DNA of 64,000 bases, from the NCBI RefSeq assembly GCF_001625305.1, contig NW_017803391.1:169903-233902 (forward strand), written 5' to 3'. Below, one piece after another: positions 51,001 through 63,000 of the stretch. The translations under genes and the position numbers were made by a program. The DNA comes from Branchiostoma belcheri. Lineage: Eukaryota; Chordata; Leptocardii; Amphioxiformes; Branchiostomatidae. A model generated the notes under the pieces. It saw only the letters and a list, made by a program, of their open reading frames with translations, searched no databases and had not been told where the DNA came from. Position 1 is the stretch's first letter. The number at the start of each line of letters is the position of its first letter.

Positions 51001-51232
51001 TAGTGCCATAGCCTTTATGAAGCTGCAGGGGCAGTAGGTTGGTGATCCACTGTGTCTAGTTAACGGCCCATACCTCTACTTACACCACCTTTTACCTCCC
51101 AAAGTCAGGTAGTACCCATTTTACACTTGGGTAGAGTGAGGAAAGTCATGTAAAGCTCCTTTCCCATGGTATAACATCTAGCCAGGAATGTAAAGATTCG
51201 AACCTGTGACCTCTTGATCTGACTACTTATGA
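51001..51232 (-). mobile_element. tRNA-derived SINE (minus), head truncated
   Basis: The reverse complement shows a perfect B box GGTTCGAATC (51195-51204), then atgggaaaggagctttacat, gtaaaatgggtactacctga and ctactgcccctgcag in the same order as the 59.2 kb copy. The A-box part is missing or too diverged to see. Confidence 0.55.
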
Positions 51233-54200
51233 TTTTTGTTTATCCAACACAATTAAGATATTTTGCAATTTATTGAAGAGAACTTGACATTTTATAATAT
51301 TCATCCAAGTTCAAATATGATAACGTTTTCTTCAATATCAAACCAGAAAAGCCTGCTGTAATATTTGACAAGCAAGAAAGTTTGAAATACTAGAGGGTCT
51401 TTATGAAAACTGTTCTTCAGAAGAATATACCTTTAAACATACAATTCACATTTTGGTGTAGCTATATTGTACATATGCCTTGTTTAATTGGCAGTCATCT
51501 TTTTATATGTAGCTATACGTCAGGAGAAGATTATAATAATTAGGAGAGTTACTGAACCTTATACATAACCTCCTATTGATCTGCTGAAAATATAAACCTT
51601 TGCTATAAATCTGTCAGCCGAGTTGTGAAATTAACCAGGCTCATTGCAATATGTTATCAATAAAATAACCACACTTTTGACTTGTTGCCAATTTTCTAAT
51701 TATCTGGTATTGATCAGCCAAATCTTCAAGGATGAATGCTTGCATTGAACGAATTTGATTCCATTTAGCCAAATTTGGATGTTTTTATACTTCTTTGCCT
51801 TAATTCCCATCTCCCAAATAAACATTGTTATAATATTATTATTATATTGTTCAATTTCAGCAATGAAAATGAAGTTAAACATTTTAATACAGTTTTTTAA
51901 ATACATGTGGCAACCTTCACTGTACTGACCAACATGCAAAATTATTAATTAAAATTTTAATGAAGGGTATGCTTCAGAAAAACTGACAGAAGGTAGTCAG
52001 TTGCTGGGGGCTGTTAAATGCAGTGTTCAAACTACACACACACAGGGGTGTCACTGATATACGATGCATGGTCGATACATATTCAGCTGCCCTTTGAAAT
52101 GAGGAATCCTTATTTAAAGTGTCCTCTGTACCAGGTTAGCCCTGCCTGGGTGATTCCACAAAGTCAGCTCATTGCCTTTAAATGCTAAGACTGACATTCA
52201 CTCAACCTTGGCGACCCTAGTTTCCACATTTAAGATGATTTTTTGCCTGAAGTGACATGCATACAATGCATAGTAACTCTTCAGTCCATAAGATCTTGAT
52301 TTTAGTGCAAAATTCTAAGTTGCAAGTGAACAGAGATGGATAAAAAATAACAGAATTCAGGCTATGTTCATAGTACATGTATGATGTTGGTTATTTGTTT
52401 TTACTATGAAATTGGTACGTCTTGTTTTGAATCATCTTAAAAGGGTGCTTCCTTGAGCATCCTTATAATACATGTATGCATGGCTTGTGTGCAGCTTACA
52501 TGTACATGTTGCAGCATACAATGAATGAACAACGGTAAGAAAATGGCATACGTTTCTACTGACAGGATCTCACTTTTCTTATCGAAGTGCTAAACTATGA
52601 TGTTTAAGCTTCTATGAATGGCTTCATCAAGAGACTGTATAAGAAGGTGACAAACAGTCACTGAAACATTGGCTGCATAAACCCCCGGTTGTTGAATGAA
52701 GAACCTTCTTATCATATCAAAGATTAAAAAGCAAGATCAACTTATTATTAAATCATCACCATTGTAGTGGAATCGTCCTATCCCTAGCTCATGTGACAAG
52801 ACCACATTAGAGATAATGAGCATATAAAATGGCAGTGATGCTGACAGTTAGTCTGGCCCCCTGCCAGGCCAACCCAAACCCTATAATTAGTCCCAGGGGA
52901 ATAACAGGTTGGGCTGTTGCCAGCCAGGCAAGGGACACCTTACCCATCTCTGCCACGATCATCTGTTTTTGACAATAGATCAAAATAAAAAAACAAAAAG
53001 GTGCTATTAAGACACACAGTCACAAGCAATGTCTTCATGAGCAAAAATTGTTGTACTGAATTATCAATATCAAAAAATGAGCAGTTATATCATAAGCCTG
53101 TAACAACAAAAGACCTCTTTCTAGTTCTAAATCTAACATTTGAAAGCATGACATAAAACCTCTGCTTGAAACGAGACAAAACCATTTTATCTCAATCATA
53201 CATTATGACAGAGGTATTAATTCAAATTTTTTGCCTGGATGAGCGAATTTCAACAGGGATTTAACAAATCAATTCTGTTTTGGTAACTTCAGTATTGCGC
53301 TACATTAAGAGGGGCTATTTCAACTAGTACTGTGTTTCTAATATCCTGAACTGTAGTAATGGCATTACTCGATATGCATGATCACAATAGTTGCCATGAA
53401 GGAGAACTATACTATATCTTGATATATGTTGTAACCCGGAAAAAAGACAAAAGTTTACTGTAATTATAACCTGCTTGTCGTGTGCCCTTTATTGTCTTTC
53501 CCACGGCTTTTTAATTAAATTCAGTGCTAAAGAAAGAACATGCCCTTGGCAGTAGTAAATAAAACATGCAGTATAATATATAACTATTAACATATGGCTG
53601 TTTTAAGCTCCTCAAAGGTATCATATATTGATGTCATAAATACAAAGGAACATCAAATCAACTGTAGCACATTGAGAGCACCGAGAAGGAGTGATGCAGA
53701 CCTGCCTAACTAGTAAGAATTTGTAATGTGCACAAAATCAATACTTGTATATACAGCATTTGCTACCGTGATGAGGCTTCTAATTGCAAGAAAGGAACAA
53801 ACATACAGTCATGCTCTTTTTGCAGTACCAACCAAGGCTCCGAAATCAGAGGGTACAGGAAAATATCAAGGTACGTGTTATCATATACATGTAGGTAGTG
53901 ATCATGCTCCTTACAGCATTCCAATTTTGATTGCCCTGTATAGTGTTAAATGCAAGAAATCTAGAAATCTGTACTAAATCTGCGCTATACTTGTACATTA
54001 CTATTTCAATCCATATCATAGGTATGAAAGCAGGTAATTAATTTTTCATCTAATAAAACATGAAATAAATTATCCTGTTTTTCAGTATTCAACAGCTTGT
54101 TAGTTCAATTCAAATCTACATCCTTAAGTCAGTGTGACCTTGAGGGAGCTGTCATTTGCCATGTGGATTGCCGTCTATATGGCAAACACAATCATGATTT

Positions 54201-55048
54201 GTTGTTACCCAAACTCTTTTACCAACAATTAACATTGAGGGATAGCAGGAATTAATACCATCTAAAACTTCTACTAAACTTCACTGTCAAGCTATCTGTC
54301 ACAAGCTATTTAAACTTGAGCCATTATTTCTGCCAAGCTTCGTTTATGTTATACTCATAAAGTACCAGTATTTGCTTCACAATGAAAATTCATTACATTA
54401 CGGGCAGTAACTGAATCAAAAAAGTCATAAAAAAGAAATAACATAATGTTATCTACAACACCTTTTACTCTTGAAATGTAAAAAGAAAGCCCTCTTTGAA
54501 TTCCATTTGGACAATTTACATTTTTGGACTTTTCCATTCTGCAACTTTGTTAGTTTCTATACAAGACATGTTAGAAATAATGTATCTGCACCACTTTTAT
54601 GTTTTGATGAAATTCACATTCAGTGCTGGTCTATTACTTAACCTAGACCCCGACCTTTTTAACCTACCCTGACCCCATTTACAGTTGCACCATCTGGTTC
54701 TTTCCTCTTATCACAATATCAGATTTATAAAGTAAGGCCTAGAATGAACTCTATTGCTACATGTTGCTTCTAAGCTGACTGGGTTCAATGACTCTTCAGA
54801 GACAAGATTATTGTATGGTCTACCCTACAAGCATTAGACATGCATGGGTCCACACTTTTCATTTCAAAACTGAAGGGCATCTGAACTACTGCCAAATAAA
54901 AAAAATCTATGGTACTACTGATGGGGGATATGTTATGGTGGAGGTACAACAGTCCATCAGTACACATGTCAGGCATCTGTCTTGGTTATTAATACCTACA
55001 GGCATCCCTCTGTGACGATAAGCCATGTAGTCTGTACACTGGAAGGTT

Positions 55049-55193
55049 AGGCCACACCGATTTATTTCCGTGGTGGACATTATCAAGCTAGGGAGAGGGG
55101 GAAAGCTTGAATATGACTATATTTACTAGATAAAACTGTTTTTCTGGTTAAGCATTTTTCTAAAATCCCCCACAAGTTAAATTAGTGTGGCCT
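55049..55193. mobile_element. TIR element, 145 bp, same TIR family
   Basis: Left end AGGCCACACCGATTTATTTC, right end AAGTTAAATTAGTGTGGCCT. TTA flanks both sides (gTTA|GGCC and GGCC|TTA), possibly a 3-bp target duplication or part of the TIR. Confidence 0.5.
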
Positions 55194-56678
55194 TACAATA
55201 TAAAAGTATACAACATACAGAAAAACATGTAAAAGACCATCTCAACAACTTCTTTCTGTATATGTATAATGTACATTTGTTTGATTTTCAAATTATCATT
55301 TCCAATTTTCTATTCCTTCCATACTGCCCTGGCAGTGTTACTTGTTAGGCATGCCTAATGATAGACAGGGCTAACAGAATATGCCTTCCTGATCATGATC
55401 GTGTGTCCCTCCCACACTTGTGGAGCTTTTTTCACTGATTCCTTTTAATAACCCAATTATCTCCTGGGAGGTGACACAGTAAATTACAGTCAGCTGATCT
55501 GATAGGTGATAAAATGACATTAGACCAGATTTACAGCAATACTCTTCATTCTGCACGCAAAATATTACATGAAGTATTACCATAAACCTCACGGACCTAA
55601 AACAATTATGTATAATGCATAATAACAAACTTAATGTTATTTGTGAAAAAACAGAACAGCTAAAGCTAATAGTTACAGAATTTCTTCAGTCAGTGAAAAA
55701 CATTTAAACAGCGAGGCGAAACTTGTTCAATTACGAAATGTGCCCAAGGCAAAAGTAAATGTAACATACCTGAACGAAGGATCAATATACTCACATTTAA
55801 TAAATATTCTGCCACTAGAAAGATAGGTCAGCCTTACTACATTGTCCATAAAAGTGTCATAAATGTCAGGGTTGGGTGAAAGTCATGATAATTCCTCCAT
55901 TAATACTAAATACAGTCTTATGCCATCATGACCTGTTTCTCTTAATGGACCTTAGATAAACTTATCCAACAGAAGCATTTATGCATTTATGTAGGTCAAA
56001 TTAATAGTACAATTTAGCTTCTACCTTTAAAATATGCACAGGAGTAACTATTTTGGTGGGTCCTTATGTCATGGCACACCCCCATCATTTTTCAATACAG
56101 TAGTTGAAGTCGCCACGGCATAAGAAACAAAGTATCATTCAAACTGTTTTCCTTCCTGCATACGAATTGTATGAATCTACATATCATGAGGGTTTGCTAA
56201 AAGGTCAAATGACCAATAAAATACTGCGCAGTAAGCGCAACAATCTATCAAGGTGGCTGTTATGTTGTTTTCCTTTGTCTGGGTACTTTGTCAGCAAGCT
56301 AAGCGGACGTTTTCTATTAATTCCTTACGAGCCGGTTTTTGCCATGAATACATACATGTATCATAACAAACTTAGATTATGTGGTAGTAAAGCTTTATGA
56401 AGAAATATCGTGACCTTGAGTCTAGTACATGAGCCAAGCTACAGCCAAGCTGGCCTAACCTAAAACAGTATCTAAAAGTATTGCAGCCAATCTATTTTAT
56501 GTATCCCATCTTTACTGCAGAAATCTCCCCTGATAAATAGAATTTTTTAGACAACTTTTTTGAATTTCTTGAGACAATACAAATTGTCCTGGAGATTGTC
56601 AGATCCCAAATTTGGTTTTGTTGCTTTTTCCATGTCTATTTTCCAAAGGAAAAATTACTCATGCAGAACAGCCAGCAT

Positions 56679-56699
56679 TTCAGCACCACAGACAGTTCC
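56679..56699 (+). promoter_or_regulatory. RE1/NRSE-like element
   Basis: TTCAGCACCAC then AGACAG and TTCC; 18 of 21 to the canonical RE1, one change in the GGACAG half. Confidence 0.48.
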
Positions 56700-59231
56700 T
56701 TGACCTACAATGTAGATTTTTACATGTATAATCAGACTCATCTTTTCCTTTACAAAAAAAAACTACTTTGAACACAAAGTTATGCTTAAAGACCAATATT
56801 AGTACAGAATTGTCTTGTATGATAATGACAAACAAGCAATTGATTAATGATAATAGCCAAAATTTGATTGAATCATCAGCACATTTCAAAACAATTTCTG
56901 GTTGAAAACACAGCAGTTTATACTACTAGTACGTAATGTGAACAGGCCATTGAACAGGTCTGCTTTATCTGAACACTTTGTAGTATCTAATGTTTCCTCT
57001 TATGATATGACTCATACATTAACCTTCTCCCTGCTACCTTACCCCATAACCAATAGAGAACGGGTAACCAAATGGCTACTTCAGCATGCTTATGGTTAAC
57101 ATCAAGTTTGCACAGTTCCCACGGATTCTCTTGGGAGGATACAGAATTGTGAAATGGAACATCTTGGTCTGCATTGCTGTGCAAGGAGAATGCATCAAAT
57201 GTCACTGGTGAGCACCCTTAACTACAGCCAGCAACCCTTTATGGAGGCTTTATGATATCATAGCCCAGAAGCATGCCAGTAAAGTACAGCGGAGCTCCCA
57301 TTTTCTCAAGATTGCACGAGGTCATATGTATTCATCAACCTGTAAGTATACCCTCGTGGCAATGCTTGGTTAGCAGCTTTTCACATGAATCAAGATATTC
57401 CATCTACCATAACGGCTCCTTCCTTGTTAGGACCATGTTTTACAAGCTCCCCACAGAACACTTGAGAATACAATTTATATCATCTCTGTAGGCCCAGAAA
57501 AAATGACAGCTTTGGTCACTTACCAGGTAGCATGTACAAGTCATTCATAAGTGTCTTAGATTTTGGGACTGCCACACGTAATTTCAAGTGATGTAGAATT
57601 CTTGGAGTAGAGGACTTTGTTTCCATGATGGCTAATTTTTTAGATATGAACATTCCTCAAACACTGCTGCCCTACTCCTGACCACCAGCCAACCACCAGC
57701 AAGCCATGGCTGAACCTCACGTCCACACCCAAGTGCTGCTAAACAGTAGCAAACCTCACCAAAATACAGCCAGCCGCAGCCAACCTTGCATTTTCATTTT
57801 ACAAATCAACTATTTTTTCACTTTCTCTTGCTCCAGACTCTCCTGGCTTTGTCTCCCAGCCCAGCAGAACAAATGCAACCCCGAGCAGTTCAGAAGTTGG
57901 CTCAAACCTTCACTTCTGGAACAAAAGAGTTTGATCCATATGACAGTGTATGATATGGCAAAGCAGTGGGGTTGCCTAAAGCTTGCGCCATGGGAAATGA
58001 CCCAGGCACCTAGCAATGCCTTTTGAAAAGGCAATATAGATCCAAAAGTAGAGATAGAGACAATACTTTGACAAATCCTGTCAAGTTAAAAAGAAAAAAA
58101 TCAATACCATGGAATATATCAATAGAGATAAGGCTGTAATGCCTTAAGACCGAGAAAATCCTCCAGGACATGAATTTTTATGGCAAAGAAGCAATAAAGA
58201 TCTTTGGCAACAGTTCCAGTAAGTCTCTAATCTGGGAAGACTTAGCTGTCATTGACAAGAGGTTTCCGTGACATGGGGAACAATCAATAGACAAATGAAG
58301 GCATAACTGTCAAACTGTCTGTGAGTGTGTGTACTATGTAATTGGTTGAAAAGCTCTTCTACAAGGGTAATTTACATTACACTTATTGCTTTGACAGGTT
58401 TGTATTTACAGTTGTTACATTCAACAAAGGTTTGACTGTTCATTTTAAGCTTTCTGAACCTTTGAAAATCCACTTATCTTTGAAAATGCACTTCAGCTTT
58501 CCATAATTCAACAAGGAATACAAATGTACAGTACTTGCAAGATGAAAGAGACAGAAAGGTCACTTTGCCTTGCTTTTTGTTTTTTGCTGGCCATGCACTT
58601 CTCTTGACCGCAAAACAGAAATCAAAAAGAAAAATTAAGTATTGCAAAAAGGGAAAGGAATCTGTGATGGATTTGAGGGAGAAGGCAAGGATTTATATGA
58701 ATAAAACATGGCTGTGACTTCAATGTTAACAACAGCAAGCCAATCTGATAAATACAGTCTATCGTTCATGGAGTCAATACATAGCCCCGTGCAGTTGCCT
58801 TGCTTCAGGATGTTAAGTGTGAACACATCAATCAAATGACAGCGGAATTCTGATACTGTTTCTGATGAATAACATTGACTGGAGGCCAGAATAATATTGA
58901 CTGAAGGAGAACGTGTAAAAAAAATCACAGACCTACCCAGTATCAGGGTATAGGGGTTTGTTGATAATTTACCTGGGGATCTCTCAAAGTCACTGTTGTT
59001 TCTTTTTTTCAAAGTGATTGATTATGTAACCCAGAGGATATATGTTAATGCAGGTTAACAAATACACTGTACTTTGGTCTCCCTACATGCCAATTTAGAC
59101 TGAAAACAGAACGATTGTGACAAGATGAAGGAAGCTTAATTCAATGTGAAATATGACAGCTAGAGGTGCAGTCAAATACAGGATTTCTTTTCAAAACAAG
59201 ATCAAATCCACATCCATGAAATAGTCTTCGC

Positions 59232-59490
59232 AGCTTAGTCGCAATGGCTGAATGGTTAGGCTAGCAGACAAGAGATTGTAAAGTCACAGGTTTGATTCCT
59301 TGCATTCCTAGGTAGACATTGTGTCCTTGGGAAAGGTCTTTCACACGACTTTTCTCCTGCTTACTCTACTCAGATGTAAAATGGGTACCTGACTTCAGTT
59401 GGGGAGGTAAAATGAAAGGGATGGGCTCCACCTTCCAATACCGTCTCCTAGACTCAGTAGATTAAGAACCCACTGCCCCTACAGACCCAA
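59232..59490 (+). mobile_element. tRNA-derived SINE (plus)
   Basis: A perfect pol III A box TGGCTGAATGG at 59245-59255 and a B box GGTTTGATTCC at 59289-59299 (one change from consensus) form a tRNA-like head. The body (ccttgggaaagg, then gtaaaatgggtacctgact, later acccactgcccctacag) is shared with the inverted copy at 51.0 kb. Confidence 0.6.
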
Positions 59491-60258
59491 AAAGTCTACG
59501 TTTACATCTAAAGAAATCCCTTCTCACGTCTGCCAGTCATCTATGATTGATCTAAAGCAATTTTATGTTCATTGGCAGTTATCTGCCTTCCAACAGTCTG
59601 GTTGACCCCTGCCTTTTGCCTTTCAAGAATGCAATCTACTGCTCCCTGCCTTTCTTAGGTTCCACACGTCTATGGTAATGAACCTGGGTATGTTAAAGGT
59701 CAGGGTTGTGTAAATGGCACGGTGGTACTAACTAGTGATCATGAATGAAATCAGCAGGATGCTGCTGAACATAATGAGAAATGATAGGAAGAAAGGTTAG
59801 GACAATCTCAGGGGACTGTGTGCAATATGTGAACAAATACAAGCCTTAACTTTTTGATGTTGGAAAAGAAGTTCTTTACTATTGCAACAGTACATAATAT
59901 CTAATGTATGGTAGGATGAGAAAAGGAAAATGGTGTCATGATCATAATTTTGCTGCAAAGCCCTACCTACAACCCTTGGGAGCACTCTTTACAAAAACAA
60001 TAATGACAAAGACATACAAAAGATGGATGATTAAAAGTACTCTGCCCAGGGACAGGTAAATGGAGGTTTAAAAACCCTTGGGGATACTGAGCAATGCTGT
60101 TAAAATCAGAATAGAAGCCCAAGATGCAATCAGGGGAAATACAGTTCTGTCCATCCACCTGTGTTCCCTTTCACCAGGGAAGGGCCTTAATCACCTATTA
60201 AGGGCACTGCTTCAATGAGCAGTACTCTTACTCTCCAAGCAGAGGTTTGGGCTTTGAC

Positions 60259-60395
60259 TTATTTTTGGCTTTTATTTGGCTTCCTTTTTTGTACTAGCAT
60301 CTTATTTTTGGCCTTTTCTTATCGAGCTTTCTTTTTTGTATTGGCATCTTATTTTTGGCCGTTTTCTATTGGGCTTTCTTTTTTGGACTGGTATC
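60259..60395. repeat. 47-bp tandem repeat, three units
   Basis: Each unit starts ttatttttggc and ends in a ctttttt-gta-tggcatc block (units at 60259, 60302, 60349; the first is 43 bp). The hydrophobic frame it encodes (from ATG 60215) is an artefact of the T-rich repeat. Confidence 0.65.
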
Positions 60396-61040
60396 TTTTT
60401 ATGCCAGCCAAATGTTAGATCGTAAATGGATACTGCCCTAACAATTTGATACTGTGGTGCCAATTCGATACTGTCTTGCAGCCACTAAAGGATTACTGTA
60501 CTCTGAGCATCACCTCCAGTAAGAGTCATGCTCACAAACGTATGTAAGAAGGAGATATGAGGAAAGATTGCTGACAGTATGTTCTGTGGGGAAAATGATG
60601 TCTCCAACAGCTAGACTGTCACAGAAACAGTATGCTTGTACAGTGTACCTATCCTTTGATACATTCAACTACTTTTGCCCACTCCAAACCTGGAGTACTG
60701 GTATTATCCATTTACATGCCACTGCTGTTCCAATCTACATGTACTAGCGAGAAAACTATGCATCTTCATAAAGCAGGAAAGATATTAATATAAGTATATC
60801 ATTATATCAAATTCAGGAAGGGAATATTGCCTGAAGTAGGTCTTTGCTTGAATGATCTTTATTTTCAATCTGGTCCGTTTGTCACCCCAGAGGCATGTAC
60901 CTGGAAAATGGCCAATTTCCTCCTTCCACGGCCTGGCCTCCTGACTTTATCTCTCCTGCCACCTTCTCTTTATAATCCATCCTTAATGACTGTTCAGCGC
61001 ACCAACAAACAACTCTGACTTTCTGTAAAGGTCCAGTATA

Positions 61041-61222
61041 TGCAGGTTAGTGCAGGTTAAGTTGTGGCTGTGCAGGTATTTCTGATGTCTAGCTGTACCT
61101 AACCTGCACTGGTCCATGTACTGGGTACATGCAGGCTAGTGCAGGTAAAATTAGAGCTGTGCAAGTATTTCTGATGTCTACCTGCACCTAACCTACACAC
61201 TGAGGCTGGTCCCAAGTACATG
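61041..61222. repeat. 89-bp tandem duplication of a tgcaggt-rich repeat
   Basis: Units start at 61041 and 61130 with tgcagg[tc]tagtgcaggt and share gtgcaggtatttctgatgtc then acctaacct. Each unit is itself roughly an inverted repeat (gcaggt...acctgc). Confidence 0.65.
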
Positions 61223-62648
61223 TTTGTGGATTTTTGTTTGCTATACTGATGGTTCTGATTCAACATTCATGAACATGATAATGATAGTAATGTAGGCCAA
61301 TGTTGATACCCTGAAAGGATAAATAGTGTGAAAATGATCCCTCCCAAATAGCCTTCTTTTCAAAACACACACAAATCATTTGTCTCTACCTGCCACTGAG
61401 CCATCTCATTTTTCATGCAGCCCTTGACACTCCACATCCATCTTAATGATTCTAACACATCTTCTAGCTTACCAGTAATAGGATATACCATATAAACCCA
61501 TGAATGATATAAGTAAGTCTTATTCTATTCAATTTTAGCCTATCATTTTGAACCCCATGTTACCGATACACACTGAATGATGGTCATGAAAAATTGACTT
61601 AATTTCCCAATGCAGGCTTATCTTAAACTTCTCTCTATCTGATAGAAAAATCACTGATAAAGACACAGAGGCAATTGAAACTGAAATACTATTACTTTAT
61701 CACTGGCCACAACTATATGATCTTGGGCACTGCTTCAGTGTGATAAGTGATAAAAAAGAATCAATTTTCTTCACCAAAAGGAATGGAGTGAACATTTGTC
61801 ACTAGGTTTGCAAAAACACCTTAAAAGGCAGAAAAACAATATCTTAAACCTACAGAATAAAATGGCTTGTTGAACTCTATACCAGATTGCCAGTTACGTC
61901 CATGCCCTGTCACTTATTAAGCTGTTCCTTACTCCATAATATTGTTATAGACAGCCAAAAAAATCACTGGGTTCAACCTATGGTGATATCACGATGGAGC
62001 AGATGGCAAATAAAAATGTAATGTGTCAGGAGGTTATTATATTGATAAGTTAAAGCTAGCTGGTATCATAGAAATACATTACTAATGATGGGCAAACAGA
62101 CACACTGCTGCCAAATCCCTGCATGGATATACAAGAAAAAGACTCACCAAATCTGTTACCTCTGATACTAGTCATTACAGTAACTGTGTCTTGTGCAGTA
62201 GAATGCAAAGGTTACCTATATTGTTGTTCAGGCGATAGAGTCAAGGTTAAAGGCATTCTTCTCTGTCTCCAATTTGTACACAATGTGCACCATATATCTA
62301 CTGCCAATGGGAGGTATTACTGTACCTTCTATTGGACCTTCTATTCAGTAGCAATAAAACATTGCAACGACAGAAAGGCACGGCCAAACTCAATTATGGT
62401 TGCCCTTTAATATTACTCTGACAACAAATGTTCCCTAAATGACCATTACTACTGCAAAATAGCCTATAAACACAGCTTGCCAGCCAGCATCATAACTTAC
62501 CCTTCCAGTAATTACACCTACTCTATTGAGTACCTATAGAATTACATACCACGCTGTCCTATACCATCGGAATCTCCATTGAGCAGCCTTATTTATGACT
62601 GGTATTTACTAAAAGTGTCAAACGTGTTGGGAACGGAGCCAACCTTAC

Positions 62649-62765
62649 CATTTCGATGTAGGCTTCGAGTTCTGCGTCCAGTTCAAATCCTTTAAGACAC
62701 GTTTGGCACTGTAGTCTGCGGGCAAGTATGGTACATCCGAGAAGATAGGTGCTGAACAAAGACAT
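62649..62765 (-). CDS. Alternative first coding exon with LGCTI-type hydrophobic Cys N-terminus (39 codons)
   Basis: ATG at 62765 opens a 39-codon frame that ends exactly at a GTAAGG donor (62648-62643), phase 0. Residues 4-14 are hydrophobic (FSTYLLGCTIL), followed by ARRLQ, a Cys pair four residues apart (CQTC) and an acidic stretch (ELDAELEAYIE). The GT immediately after an ATG codon, the intact frame and the CpG-rich surroundings argue for a real 5' exon. The core is shared with the exons at 49.5 and 37.1 kb, which is the strongest support for all three. The hydrophobic Cys-containing segment suggests membrane anchoring or palmitoylation (inference). The body of the gene would be to the left, beyond position 1 or in small exons in between. 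I do not recognise the family. Neuronal calcium sensors of the KChIP type have alternative first exons of this size and kind, but that comparison is only suggestive. Confidence 0.65.
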
Positions 62766-63000
62766 GGGTAACTGAACCTGCTGCTAGCCGCTGGAACTGC
62801 AGGAACAGTTCTCTCTACTCTCCGTCCTTCCCCTTCCTCCTTCCTCCACACTCCCCGCTGATCAATACAGCTGCTACTCCATCATCACAAGCACAGGAAA
62901 CACAAGGAGGGGTAATCCGGCGGGGCCACCACATCCAAACACCATCATCGTCCCCTTGATTACTACTACCGCCGGACACTTACATGGCATTATGGGCATA
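62766..63000 (-). promoter_or_regulatory. Putative promoter and 5' UTR of the 62.7 kb first exon
   Basis: Just upstream (higher coordinates) of the minus-strand ATG, CpG dinucleotides are kept (for example around 62815-62825, 62917-62930 and 62970-62980) while the flanks are CpG-poor. In genomes with methylated gene bodies this marks an unmethylated promoter. I see no clear TATA box. Confidence 0.35.

Larger units (their letters stand above)
49701..59231. other. Non-coding; SINE, TIR element, RE1-like site as listed
   Basis: A CpG-retaining patch at 56.10-56.35 kb contains a minus-strand ATGGCAAAAACCGGCTC followed by GTAAGG, a very short phase-2 exon possibility, unsupported. Confidence 0.45.
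59491..62648. other. Non-coding; tandem repeats as listed
   Basis: A 95-codon plus frame at 62123-62410 with a hydrophobic start and seven Cys is noted but has no independent support. Confidence 0.45.

Noticed and set aside
60215-60418. Hydrophobic 67-codon plus frame
   Set aside because: Produced by the T-rich 47-bp tandem repeat.
62123-62410. 95-codon plus frame, hydrophobic start and seven Cys
   Set aside because: Attractive as a secreted peptide, but the start is not signal-peptide-like at the N-terminus (charged first residues, late hydrophobic run) and nothing else supports it.
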